From: Prosapia bicincta
Lineage: Eukaryota > Arthropoda > Insecta > Hemiptera > Cercopidae
Reading direction: 5' to 3'
Assembly (NCBI GenBank): GCA_036971475.1
Contig: JBAIZL010000006.1
Location: 94,799,265-94,863,264, forward strand
Length of the DNA: 64,000 nt
The translations under genes were made by a program, and so were the position numbers. Each line of letters begins with the position of its first letter. Position 1 is the first letter of the stretch. The notes below the pieces were generated by a model. The model saw nothing but the letters and a program-made list of their open reading frames with translations. It was not told where the DNA came from and made no database searches. This document shows positions 25,123 to 35,665 of the stretch, piece by piece.

Positions 25123-26039
25123 TAATATAGTCTTTATACGAGAAGAAGAGTCTCGTACATATTAAAGAAGAATGAGGCTTGCACCATTTGTTATAAGTAA
25201 ATTTATGCAAATTCTTACCTCGTACGTACAATATATTTCTTTCAAGGTAAGCCATCTACTATTATTAATATTACTTTTTATTAGGTCTTGAAGCTTTTTC
25301 TTCTCTTATTAAAATACTCATTCAATACAATAGTTTACTGTGCTTTAATAATCACACAGGTCGCTTTATTGGAGTGTTTGTTATCATGAATATTTGTGAA
25401 TTAAACAAAAATTGATTAGGAATTAAAATTACTGAATGAAAAATTATAAAAAGTGAGTAATATATTTTCTGTTTGGCTTATAAAGAGATGTAATTTTAAA
25501 AGGTTTTACATACTCATGAGTTGAGAGTTTACCAGATGCTGCTTGTTGTTGCTCTTGGGATGTTAGTTAGTTCGCGGCATTTAACCCACTTAGATCTACC
25601 ACTTACTGCGCAAAACTCCCTGCAACACTATCTTCACTCCCTCTTCTTAGTTCCTTTATTACTTCAATGACTTTCAGACATTTCTCAACACTTCCTAATA
25701 ACTATGATAAAAACACTCCCTTATTACTCTTCTTACTTACCAACATCCCTTCTGCAACTTTGAAATTTACTATTAGACAAAACACACTTTTGCACTCTTT
25801 CGCAGTAGATAAATTGGGCCACTTACTGTCTATGTAATTTCTTTTAAACATTGGCTTCCTATCGCGCTTTGTGGTGTTTCAGCCAATCAGATTTGTTGTT
25901 TTTCTGCAGTCTATATATTCGCAGTTCGCTAGAATCTTCGAAACGTCGGAACTGCGAATTTATGGACTGCAGAATGAACGGATGTACTCCAGATAATAAC
26001 TATCATCAATTGTTTCCATCCGTGAAGGAATACGTATCA

Positions 26040-26040
<1 letters not shown>

Positions 26041-26094
<54 letters not shown>
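26041..26094. repeat. (TA)n microsatellite, copy 2
   Basis: About 27 TA units; the length difference accounts for nearly all the size difference of the duplicates. Confidence 0.98.
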
Positions 26095-26096
<2 letters not shown>

Positions 26097-26877
26097 TAAT
26101 ATAGTCTTTATACGAGAAGAAGAGTCTCGTACATATTAAAGAAGAATGAGGCTTGCACCATTTGTTATAAGTAAATTTATGCAAATTCTTACCTCGTACG
26201 TACAATATATTTCTTTCAAGGTAAGCCATCTACTATTATTAATATTACTTTTTATTAGGTCTTGAAGCTTTTTCTTCTCTTATTAAAATACTCATTCAAT
26301 ACAATAGTTTACTGTGCTTTAATAATCACACAGGTCGCTTTATTGGAGTGTTTGTTATCATGAATATTTGTGAATTAAACAAAAATTGATTAGGAATTAA
26401 AATTACTGAATGAAAAATTATAAAAAGTGAGTAATATATTTTCTGTTTGGCTTATAAAGAGATGTAATTTTAAAAGGTTTTACATACTCATGAGTTGAGA
26501 GTTTACCAGATGCTGCTTGTTGTTGCTCTTGGGATGTTAGTTAGTTCGCGGCATTTAACCCACTTAGATCTACCACTTACTGCGCAAAACTCCCTGCAAC
26601 ACTATCTTCACTCCCTCTTCTTAGTTCCTTTATTACTTCAATGACTTTCAGACATTTCTCAACACTTCCTAATAACTATGATAAAAACACTCCCTTATTA
26701 CTCTTCTTACTTACCAACATCCCTTCTGCAACTTTGAAATTTACTATTAGACAAAACACACTTTTGCACTCTTTCGCAGTAGATAAATTGGGCCACTTAC
26801 TGTCTATGTAATTTCTTTTAAATATTGGCTTCCTATCGCGCTTTGTGGTGTTTCAGCCAATCAGATTTGTTGTTTTT

Positions 26878-28244
26878 AATTTTTAAACCACTATAACGTT
26901 CTGCCAACGGTTTTGCAGTTTGAATTTATCATTTCTTAGGTTTTAACATAGTTAAACCTACTTCATTGACTTTACCAGATTTTAACTTTCTAATACCCTT
27001 GATTACTGAAATAATTCAAATTGTGAAAAGAATAATGCATCTTTAAGTCACCAGCTTGTCCCAAAATAGTGACTTATAATGCAAGGCTGACATTACATTT
27101 GCTACGTAATGTCAAACAAATGTCTTTTTGCGGAGGGAATATTATTTTAATTTTATAACTAAAAATAATTTTTTTTAGTATTTTTTTCCAGTTATAAATT
27201 CATCGACTGCATTGAAAAATTAGGAATGAAAGTCTATATATCAGCTACAGAAAATTAAGAAAATATAACATGGAATAATACTTCATATTTTAACATTGAA
27301 AGATTATGTACATTTCAAAATTGCTATTACAATCATTTTATTTTATGACCGATAAAAACTCATGCGGGATATAAATTGGTTTTGGAGATGCAGTATTTTA
27401 TTTTACAGCTTTTGAATATTCCATGAACCAATAGTTGAATATAAAATTATTTAAACTACTTTGATATTGGAAATATTCATATATATCTAAATACGTAGTT
27501 AATTAATTATATACATTTAAAGGTTGGAGCCTATATAATGTATTTTAACTGCAATTAATTATTGATTAAATACACCTTTGTATCAGCTGATTAGTTTCAT
27601 GTAAATATTATACGATCTTTAATTATTAGAATTGCCATATAAAATCATCAAAATTTAAAGGAAAACAAAGTACAATATTTCTGCATAGTCATGCTGTGGA
27701 AAAGATATAAAATTAAAAGTGTTTCAACTTTATTAAACTATTGCACAAAATCTTGACAAAGTGAATTTTAAAAAATATTCACAGTTTGTCTCCTCTCTAA
27801 ATTACACTTATTTAAACTTATTTTTAAAATAATTTTTAAAATTAAATAATTTTCATTTTAGAAATAAAACAATTATCATTTTCTTGCAATTCTTGGAAAT
27901 ATATTTGATTTGGGTCTTAATTTGTTAAATAGAATGTTTTAACATTCAGATGTATATTTAAAAACAGTTATAAATTTAATAAATATTTTAAAATATTCTT
28001 TTGGAAAGATAATTATTACTTTAACATTTTAATATAATTATAGATTTTAATCGTATAATTTTTTTTCTTCAATTTTAAAATATTTCTAAATTTGTGAAAT
28101 GTATTTTCGTGCTAACTACGGATGAATTGGTAGTAAAACGTATCACTTGATATATTTTGCAATACAGATTTCAGTTTCAAATCTAACCTAAATATATCAA
28201 CTTTTTTAAATTAAAATAATGCAATATTATTTGAAAGAACTGCA
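26878..28244. other. No gene seen
   Basis: Very AT-rich, stops in all frames, no repeat partner recognised. Confidence 0.45.
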
Positions 28245-28309
28245 TAAAATCAAGTATCATCCGCTACAGGTTAAAAAAAAGTATTTGAACTTCAGTTTAT
28301 GAATAAAAG

Positions 28310-28312
<3 letters not shown>
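28245..28312 (+). repeat. SINE-like family A fragment ending in (TA)n
   Basis: GTATCATCCGCTACAGGTT and GAATAAAAGGGTATATA match the corresponding body blocks of the copy at 29555-29735. It is cut by the TA tract and the next element. Confidence 0.45.

Positions 28313-28354
<42 letters not shown>
28311..28354. repeat. (TA)n microsatellite, left of hairpin element
   Basis: Uninterrupted TA tract of about 43 bp immediately before the element. Confidence 0.97.
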
Positions 28355-28357
<3 letters not shown>

Positions 28358-28439
28358 ATAAATATGGTGATATGTTTTCTTGTAATATAGTTAATAAATT
28401 TAAAATATTTCAAAAACAAGAATACTTTTAATGAATATA

Positions 28440-28500
28440 TTTATTCAAAGCTTTTCGCCGATAAAATAGTACCAGCATCTTCAGGAAAATAATTATCTAA
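28440..28500 (-). ncRNA. Hammerhead ribozyme-like motif (left arm)
   Basis: Minus strand: CTGAAGA (28488-28494), extra T, stem GCTG, a longer loop, stem CGGC, GAA, palindrome AAGCTT, T, then GAATAA. Core bases are intact. Stem II has four pairs including a G-T; stem I is short and has a mismatch. Confidence 0.4.
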
Positions 28501-28519
28501 TAATATTTTATTAGATAAT

Positions 28520-28572
28520 TATTTTCCTGAAGATGCTGGTACCATTTTATCGGCGAAAAGCTTTGAATAAAT
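28520..28572 (+). ncRNA. Hammerhead ribozyme-like motif (right arm)
   Basis: CTGAAGA (28527-28533), T, GCTG (28535-28538), loop, CGGC (28551-28554), GAA, AAGCTT (28558-28563), T at 28564, then GAATAA. Mirror of the left-arm motif. Confidence 0.4.
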
Positions 28573-28624
28573 ATATTCATTAAATGTATTCTCGTTTTTG
28601 AAATATTTAAAATTTATTTATTAC

Positions 28625-28697
<73 letters not shown>
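28625..28697. repeat. (TA)n(TG)n microsatellite, right of hairpin element
   Basis: About 13 TA then about 23 TG units. Confidence 0.97.
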
Positions 28698-28700
<3 letters not shown>

Positions 28701-29554
28701 TAATAGTAGAAATTGAATAAATGTAGTGTAAAATAGAATTAAAGTAGTTGTGTGGACTATAACTCTGCCCCGGGAATGTTGGCAAATGAACAACAGAGTG
28801 GTATAACCTAATAGTGGATATACTCATCTTCCCTAATGGGATTAACTCATCTACTTGAATGACTCATTAGTACTAAATATGACTGAAACAGTATCAGACA
28901 ACAATCTCTTGACTGGAAATTGTAACAATTATCCCAATTGACGTGACATATACAAGTCATCTGTAAAATCATTGAATTATGTACACATCTCAAGTCCCAG
29001 GCTGTTTATCTCTTGGTCTAGAGTTTAGACGAGTTATTTAATTGTTTATCTTTAAGCTAGTAATCGACGAGTCGCCAGTCATTTACAAAAATTATAGATT
29101 GAACAATGTGCTTGGATTTATCTCACTCAGCCTTCGGTATAGCCACAGATCACTTTTTCCTCTATTTGTGACAAGTGATGAGGCCACAGTTCCAAGCAAG
29201 GCCAAAAGTTCAAGTTAGTGTAAGTAATATGATTTTGTTTACGTTTGGTCCAGATGAGGTATGTGACAATTATTGATTCAAATCCAAGATGCTTTGTGGT
29301 GATACATTTGCAACTGCTAATAATTTTAAAATTAAATCTAAATTTCCTATTAATTAATTTTGTCATAAAAAATTAAAACCTAAAAATGTAGGTACATGGC
29401 TGAATAAAGACGTAAATTTACGTACCAAAACACTTCTTCAAGCAAATTAAAAGTTCTAAAATAATAATTTTGTTTAAAGTCAATTCCTAATACGATATGA
29501 CAGTATTACAATATTTGATGGGAAATCAAAAAGCAAATATATTTATTAAAATTT
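28698..29554. other. No gene seen
   Basis: Mixed AT-rich sequence. A 79-codon minus frame at 29127-29366 shows no domain. Confidence 0.4.
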
Positions 29555-29735
29555 AATAATTTTTTATTTAATTGGTGAGTTAATATTTGAAAAATCTGTT
29601 GTAACATCGTGTCATCCGCTACAAGTATTTAAATATATATTAGAATTTGTGTGGATGGATAAAGAGTATTTTATTAACGATTAAAGATTTGAACATGATA
29701 TATATAAGGAGAGTGTGTACCAATAGTAATAATTG
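29555..29735 (+). repeat. Dispersed SINE-like repeat, family A fragment
   Basis: Shows TGAGTTAATATTTGAAAAAT, GTCATCCGCTACAAG, TGGATAAAGAGTATTTTATT, TTTGAACATGATATATA and GGAGAGTGTGTACCAATAGT, in the order of the copy at 390-768. Confidence 0.6.
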
Positions 29736-29859
29736 AAAAAGAGCAATAAAACTTCCCCCGGCTAACTTGAAACTCCACTCTACACAAGTTTATAGGTACA
29801 GTGGGAAATGCTTGTTTATACCTGGGGCTAAATTCTTGTCACCGTTTAGAAAGTTGTCT

Positions 29860-30600
29860 CGTTTAGCTTCTTACTGTGCCGCCTCCTATCGAACGTTGGC
29901 AACCATCAGCGCTATTTGAACCTTGTCCACTGTTCTAAAGAATGTCCTTGTGCTGGCTCCATACCATTATCGTAGGTTCTTCAGCCAAGATATCCTGTGA
30001 TGGCCCGGTCTTCTTGTCCCATCAATTTTACCTTATATAATAATTTTGAAGCGGTTGATATTTTCTATTATATAAAATGTCAACAGTATTTTAATTTTCT
30101 TTTTTTGACAGTATGTATGATTTGTTTGTTCAGCTGAGTTTTGGATTTCGTAACCCACGAGATACGTACATTATAGGTAGGACCACGTTCGTAAGCTTGC
30201 AGTCTCTTACACATTGCATCTGTGAGTGTCCGTGCTTCACCTCCATGCACGAGTACACTGAACACATAACATCCCTAAGGGCGGTATCACGGCTGCATAG
30301 TACGACCTTCATTTTGATAAAGCCGCCTCAAGCTTGTTCTATTCGGGACTTTATTTCTTGTGTAGTGCCTCAATTTTCATTGAGAGTACATCCCAAATAC
30401 TTGTACTGTTAGCAGCTTTCCATGAGTTTACCATCGTATTCTACATGACCAAGCACCTCCTTTTGCCTGCTTGCCAACACTTTATCTACCTGATGTATAA
30501 CTTGAACCCCATCTCTCGACTCTTGTCTGCCAAGCAGTTCAGAAGTTCTCATTTGAGATTTGTCTGTCCTACTTTAACCTCAACAACTTATAAATAAATA
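29860..30600 (-). pseudogene. LINE reverse-transcriptase C-terminal fragment
   Basis: Read on the minus strand across several frames. LADKSREMGF is followed by QYKYLG with an EIKSRIEQA stretch, the usual strand after the RT palm. EARTLTDAMCKRLQAYE stands in for the usual ESWTLT...LEAFE motif. VTKSKTQLN, TVKKRKLKYCG, RISWLKNLR.WYGAS and KVQIALMVANVR complete the order. It is the order of an insect non-LTR retrotransposon ORF2 from after the palm to the C terminus. Stops and frameshifts are frequent and the catalytic YADD part is absent. It is a dead, probably 5'-truncated copy. Confidence 0.85.
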
Positions 30601-30849
30601 AATAGATATACTTAGTGTATTTTTCGATAATATTTTGAGTACTTTCATTTTTAATTTGAATGCCAGTTAAATTTAATCTAGTTAACGATAAAGCTATAAA
30701 TGTAAAATAAAACAAAAATAGTATAATAAGAATATTTATTAATTATTAAAGGGTAGCAATAATGTTAGGTTAATACTTTGTTTAAATCTTGTTGTTTTTA
30801 TTAGAATATGTTTAAAATTTGAATTAGGGAATTTACTAGAATACTTTAA

Positions 30850-31722
30850 CGCTAGATTACTTATTTGTACATTTTGTCACACGATTACTATGTCTACATT
30901 TTGTCACACGATTACTTATCTATCGTAAATTTGAGTACTATGATTTCTTTTTTTATTTGCCAAAATAATGTTTTTTATTATGTGTTGAATATTGTAATAT
31001 CCCGTACTTCTTTAGTGTTTGGACAAAAATATTAGGTAAGTACGAATCCTACTGCAGCACTAGAAAGAAAAATAGTAATTACGATGTCTACGTATTTAGA
31101 GCTTAGCTAGCGAGAACTATTCACAAAGTTAAAAGTCAAAACAGTCAACTCAGAATCTCACCAAAAATTAGTTTGTATTAAACAAACACACTAGTTCACA
31201 GCAGATGACGTCGCCTTCCTCAGTGCTTAGTACTACCAATCAATCACTGAGGAAGACGACATCGTCTGTTGTGAACTAGTGGGTTTGTTTAATACAAACT
31301 AATTTTTGGTGAGATTCTGAGTTGACTGTTTTGACTTTAACCTTTACGATGACTACGTTTTAATTAAATAGTGAAACACAAATTAATGTAAAAAAAAGTA
31401 TAAACATTAATGTTACACACATTTTATTTACAAAATCTAACAAACGAATGAGTTGTAAAACAGGTTTTTAATAAAATTAAAGAATGTTTACAAAAATATG
31501 TATAGATAACACAATCTTTAAAGAAAGTCACACAATCACTTATGTATCGTCAAAATGACGAAGCAAGCTCTGTTCCACTAAGACGCACACCAGGCATTGC
31601 TATCAGCTGTTGTAGGTACGAAGGTATTGGGAAGATGGTTGCGCGCGAACCGCCCATTTGTCAGGTATAGCAATTTGTGAAACGGAGCGTCGTCATTTTG
31701 ACGAGGTGTAAATGATCTAGGG
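30850..31722. mobile_element. PiggyBac-like non-autonomous element
   Basis: The left end is TTAA then CGCTAGATTACTTATTTG. The right end, read inward, is CCCTAGATCATTTACACC, flanked by TTAT (a TTAA with one change). CCCTAGA termini and TTAA targets are the piggyBac hallmarks. A palindromic CGTCAAAATGACG block occurs at about 31549 and again, inverted, near the right end. There is no transposase. The hairpin element at 31125-31345 lies inside. Confidence 0.6.
31125..31345. mobile_element. Inverted-repeat element, hammerhead-related
   Basis: Arms of about 95 bp: GTCAAAACAGTCAACTCAGA, ATCTCACCAAAAATTAGTTT, AACTAGT blocks, mirrored on the right. Each arm has CTGAGGA, an A, then GACGA.TCGTC (right arm), but the 3' part reads GTGAACTAG rather than GAAA. 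The fold is a divergent relative at best. Confidence 0.75.
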
Positions 31723-31726
31723 TTAT

Positions 31727-32174
31727 TATTTACATGATCTAGCTCGAACATTATTTAAAAATTATTTATACGATAACTAACTGATACTGGCTCCAGAAGG
31801 AGGTACTTCTTTAAATGTTTGTCAATACATGTTTTCATAAATTCAGTAATTCATATTTTTGTAGTCATCACAACTTCGTAAACATATGGAGTACGATGTT
31901 ATAAAACAAATCTGAGATATGGATTCCAGACGAGTAAATGACCCAAACAAAAGTTTATATTATAAAAGCAACTTCGTGTTGAGGCTCACAAAAACAAGTT
32001 TCAGAAAAGTTTTGTTATACTTTTAAAAGTAATAATTTATAATTAATATTTTCGTTCATATTCCATTATTATACTAGGCTCGACTTTATTATAGCTTATA
32101 CAACAGCTACAGTAAACGCAATGCAGTATGCATACATTTCTTGAGCACAGTGGACTAATTTTAACTAAATAAAT
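31727..32174. other. No gene seen
   Basis: AT-rich, no ORF of note. Confidence 0.4.
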
Positions 32175-32380
32175 ACAAACCCACTAACCACAAAATAAAC
32201 TTTTATTTCACTACAACTACTTTATTTACTTTTTGATTACCTGGTAATCATCTTCTGCAGTCCTAGCTGAAGACGTACCGGTAGCACTTCTGACGATGAT
32301 CACCGTGTAATAGCAATTTACATAAAGTAGTTTTAGGAAAATAGATGATTTTTTTATTGTGGCTAGTGGGTTTTTATTTA
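32175..32380. mobile_element. Worn inverted-repeat element, hammerhead-related
   Basis: Outer arms AAACCCACTAACCACAA / TTGTGGCTAGTGGGTTT match well. The inner right motif has CTGACGA, T, GATCAC; the left has CAGAAGA, GATTAC/GTAATC, then AAAA for GAAA. Cores are eroded but the layout is that of its relatives. Confidence 0.65.
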
Positions 32381-32514
32381 ATTTGTCTATACAGTATATT
32401 TAAAATATATGTTTCTAATCACTTCACCACTTGCTGTACCTTACTTGCAAGTAACTGAAGACTCACAAAACGTAAAAACATGTGACGTATTTTGTTTCGG
32501 ATGACTCATTGAAA

Positions 32515-32620
32515 CAAGTTAAATAAAAATATAACATTTTAAGTCAATTCCTACTGAAGTAAAACAATCAAAATTTCATTTTAGTTATTTTTTATTTTAT
32601 AATTACATTAAATATAAATA
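32515..32620 (+). repeat. Family A fragment (head-side end)
   Basis: TAACATTTTAAGTCAATTCC and TTAGTTATTTTTTATTTTAT match the start of the copy at 9480 and, in reverse, the far end of the copy at 55460-55890. Confidence 0.4.
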
Positions 32621-33184
32621 TGTATATACATATGACAGAATCACAATAATATATGGCAAAATATAAAAAAAAATTTCCTTGATATTTTCCATTTTCTTGT
32701 CGATACAGCAATGTAATATTTTGCACCTAGTGTCATAGCTTGTACCTTAATTTCACTTCATTTTAAGAAGTTTATATATTTCCATTGCTATGAATAATTG
32801 TTACATAATTTCATTACATAACGAATCCATTTACTAACAGTTTGTCTTTTAATTGTTTTAATAATATTAATAATTAGCAATAATGTTAATATTATGTAAC
32901 AATGATATATAACAATGGACAGATATAAACTTTTTAAAATGAATTGAAATTAAGGTAAAAGCTATAACATTACGTTCAAAAATTACAGTAGCCTATATGG
33001 TGTTGGACTATTATTTTTGATTCTTACTATTTATCCGCTTTCATTTTTAATTTATTGAGCTTATGGCAGACTATAATTTCTCATTCTATCCATCTCTTGT
33101 ATTTTGTTTTATAATGCTTTATTATTGCAAGGGAACTTTGTCGTATAATTTCTTATACATCTTTAAGCATTGAACGTCTAGCTA
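32621..33184. other. No gene seen
   Basis: AT-rich. The ATATTATGTAACAATGATAT region near 32890 mirrors part of 32800-32830 (AATAATTGTTACATAAT), and TTTTAAAATGAATTGAAATTA mirrors 32745-32770. An old imperfect inverted repeat of about 200 bp is likely here. Confidence 0.4.
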
Positions 33185-33250
33185 TGGGAAAGGTTGCTCA
33201 ATGATAAAGTGCTGATTACAAACCTGCAGTAATTCAGTTCGAATCTGACC
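33184..33250 (+). repeat. tRNA-like SINE head
   Basis: GGTTGCTCAATGATAAAGTG resembles a Pol III A box region and AGTTCGAATCTGACC a B box, about 30 bp apart. The arms do not fold into a full tRNA, so this is a tRNA-derived SINE head or tRNA relic, not a gene. Confidence 0.5.
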
Positions 33251-33329
33251 GATTCATCACATTTTTATAAATTAATTACATTTTTTATTATATTTATTTA
33301 TATTTTATTAACGGTTGAAAATTTGTACA

Positions 33330-33380
<51 letters not shown>
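33251..33380 (+). repeat. Family A tail joined to a tRNA-like head
   Basis: ATTTTATTAACGGTTGAAAA, TTTGTACACGATATATA and a 40-bp (TA)n follow the tRNA-like head directly. This is the same tail as family A but with a different 5' body. Confidence 0.5.
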
Positions 33381-33381
<1 letters not shown>

Positions 33382-33654
33382 ATGAAAATTCAGCTTGAGA
33401 TGTTAGTAGCAGTGATCTATTCTATCTAAAGGAAACCATTATATGTGCTGGTCCCCCCTCCTCTGATTGCTTATAAGTTGCCAAATTTCCCGAATTTTTC
33501 TTTAAAAAATTTCAATTGAATAAGATTTCTACGCAATAAGGAATTAAAGTATGTTAAACTACTTGTTATATAATGTTATCGTCTCTTGGATGGCCAAAGA
33601 TCTTGTCATTGGCTGTAAGATATGTAGGAGCCTATCATATTTTTATAGTATAAT

Positions 33655-33778
33655 ATATATATGGAGATACTATCAATCTTTAAAAGTTAACTAGCATAAA
33701 TACCAAGTAAGATTCTTGTTTAAGTACATATAGTGAAAGTGATAAGTGAATAAAAGAAAACAGTGTTGTAAAGTTGAA

Positions 33779-33780
<2 letters not shown>
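33655..33780 (+). mobile_element. Solo hammerhead-bearing element, copy 2
   Basis: Starts in TATATATATGGAGATACT. It shares TTAACTAGCATAAATACC, AAGTAAGATTCTTGTTTAAG and ACAGTGTTGTAAAG with the 17.47-kb copy. The 5' core half is lost into the TA tract and GAAA reads AAAA, so the motif is dead. Confidence 0.7.

Positions 33781-33841
<61 letters not shown>
33780..33841. repeat. (TA)n microsatellite
   Basis: About 28 TA units directly following the solo element. Confidence 0.97.
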
Positions 33842-33846
<5 letters not shown>

Positions 33847-33884
33847 ACATAATAATAATATTAATATTAATATATTAATAATAT

Positions 33885-34130
33885 AATAAAATATTACTAA
33901 ACACTTTTAAATGTTTTAAACTTGCCTATAGTAGCACTTACTTTGTTTGTTGAGGACGGCCGTTTCGGGGAGATGTGTCCTTTTGTCAACTCAGATCGTA
34001 ACTGATCCGTTACTTTTGATCAGTTACGGTCTGAGTTGACAAAGGGACACATCTCCCAAAACGGCCGTCCTCAACAAACAAAGTAAGTGCTACTATAGGC
34101 AAGTTTAAAACATTTAAAAGTGTCTAGTGA
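33885..34130. mobile_element. Near-perfect inverted-repeat element
   Basis: Arms of about 115 bp: CACTTTTAAATGTTTTAAAC, TGCCTATAGTAGCACTTAC, GAGGACGGCCGTTTCGGGGA, AACTCAGATCGTAAC, mirrored with few differences. On the minus strand the arm reads GTTGACAAAAGG...CCCCGAAACGG: GAAAC is there but not a true CTGANGA, so this is a distant relative or a different motif. Confidence 0.85.
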
Positions 34131-34211
34131 TTACTAGTAGCTCACGCAAAGATGGAATCAACAAATGTAAAAATATTACATTGTAATAACTATTTAAATA
34201 TAATTATAATA

Positions 34212-34212
<1 letters not shown>

Positions 34213-34247
<35 letters not shown>
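34213..34247. repeat. (TA)n microsatellite
   Basis: About 16 TA units. Confidence 0.95.
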
Positions 34248-34251
<4 letters not shown>

Positions 34252-35459
34252 AATTTATATGGTATAATATACCTTTCGTTTGTACATTAGAGTCTTCTTG
34301 CGAAATAGTTTTCATTTGAAAACAATTGTTAGTATCAGAAAATAAATCGTGCTTTTGCATCAAACATAAGCTGGCTATGTAAAATGTCCAGAAAGGAGAA
34401 AAACAGCTGATTCAAAGGAATTCGCTGCTTTGTGGATTGTTTTTAAAATTTCAGTCTATTATTTAGGAATTAATGGAGTAGCTTTATGTGCTACAGGCGT
34501 GATTGCTAGAGCTGTGTTTGCAGGACAATGGAGCAATCATTAGAGTTTGAATAATTTGTTTCATTCTTCTGAAGAAGATAATTTAGCAATCAAATTGAAC
34601 AAATTTATCTACAGTGAAACAGACAGAACAGAACGAATAAATGAATGTTTATGCATTAGGTAATCGTTCAATTAAAACACATATTTTGATTGTGAAATTA
34701 AAACAGGTCTAATGTGATGTATCAGCTGGATTTCCCGGATTAATGGAACACGATATTCGCTATCAATGTTCTTTTTATCAAGAAACACATATTTGTCATT
34801 AATTGTAAGTCCGTAAATAATTATATAATCCCCAAATAATTAAACAATAAATTAGTCCCTAATTCTGAAACACGTGTGTACAGAATTTAAATTTATTATT
34901 TAAATACAAGATTATATCCAATATTGTAGTACAGGATTTTAAATACAGGAGGTTATAAAAAAATCTCTTTTTTGTGATTTTAAAATTTCTAAAATAATAT
35001 GAGATATGAAACCATCGTCGTTATGCATATAATGTGTTTAGTCGCTTATTCATTCGGGAGCCTATTTATTTAAAAATTAAAAATCATTTGTATTGTCGAT
35101 GATGATGATAAATCATCTTATCAATATTTGCTATGTATTTGCAAAGTAAATGTCTAAATATTTGTGCACATGTGATAAATATACGTAAACCATTATAACA
35201 ATTGCATTAGTTTTCCAAACTTTCCATAAAAACTTAGAAAAGATATATATATAACAGCATCTTTTACTGTACTCTCAATAATTCAGACTCAAATATATTT
35301 TTAGCTGTCGTTTATCTATAAACTATAAATTACTAATTCATTAATACATAAACTTAATACACACAGAAAATATTTATTTATGTCATAATGTATAGGAAAC
35401 TTTATATTGTTTTTTTCTCATTAAACATAGAACTAATCAATTTCCTTCTATCAGTTTAC
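34248..35459. other. No gene seen
   Basis: AT-rich with stops. CTGAAGAAGATAATTTAG near 34570 recalls the hammerhead-like cores but is followed by CAATCAAATTG, not GAAA with a paired stem. Confidence 0.4.
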
Positions 35460-35464
35460 ACTCT

Positions 35465-35466
<2 letters not shown>

Positions 35467-35516
<50 letters not shown>
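35467..35516. repeat. (TA)n microsatellite
   Basis: About 25 TA units at the tail-side edge of the inserted element. Confidence 0.97.
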
Positions 35517-35519
<3 letters not shown>

Positions 35520-35522
<3 letters not shown>

Positions 35523-35665
35523 GTATATTTGTAGATTATGCAACACTGTTTTCTTGTATACACTTATCACTTTCACTTATGTACTTAAACAAGAATCTTA
35601 CTTGGTATTTATGCGAGTACTTTCAAAGACTGGTTAGTGTCTCCATCCTCTGGCATACTCCTATA
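35520..35665 (-). mobile_element. Solo hammerhead-bearing element, copy 3, inserted in family A
   Basis: Reverse complement of the 17.47-kb element: CAACACTGTTTTCTTGTA, TTAAACAAGAATCTTACTTG, GTATTTATGCGAGTACTTTC, then GTCTCCATCC. It is flanked by TA-rich sequence on both sides within the SINE-like repeat. Confidence 0.75.
35610..35657 (-). ncRNA. Hammerhead ribozyme-like motif
   Basis: Minus strand: stem I TATGC (35653-35657) with GCATA (35610-35614). The core is CAGAGGA (second base A instead of T), with an extra T. Stem II is GGAGAC/GTCTTT around ACTAACCA. GAA, the palindrome AGTACT and C follow. All helices form. The stem II and III bases differ from the 17.47-kb copy in ways that keep pairing. 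Confidence 0.5.

Larger units (their letters stand above)
24891..26877 (+). repeat. Tandem duplication of a 1-kb block
   Basis: Copy 1 spans 24891-25902 and copy 2 spans 25903-26877, both starting TCTGCAGTCTATATATTCGC. Apart from the (TA)n length (about 91 versus 54 bp) I saw one substitution (AAACATTGG versus AAATATTGG). The left breakpoint lies inside the hairpin arm at 24877-24988. The block has no gene. Confidence 0.95.
28352..28627. mobile_element. Inverted-repeat element with two hammerhead-like arms
   Basis: Nearly perfect arms: TTATTCAAAGCTTTTCGCCG and ACCAGCATCTTCAGGAAAAT on the left, their mirror on the right. It is bounded by ATGTAATAAATA / TATTTATTACAT and by TA tracts on both sides. 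A related half copy lies at 41880-42020. Confidence 0.85.

Noticed and set aside
33184..33250. Functional tRNA gene
   Set aside because: Only A- and B-box-like sequences are present; acceptor and anticodon stems do not pair, so a SINE head or relic is more likely.
33885..34130. Calling the near-perfect hairpin a full hammerhead element
   Set aside because: GAAAC is present but the preceding core reads TTGACAA and stem II pairing is weak, so only a distant relation can be suggested.
34555..34620. CTGAAGAAGATAATTTAG as another hammerhead-like motif
   Set aside because: No GAAA at the right place and only three stem II pairs could form.
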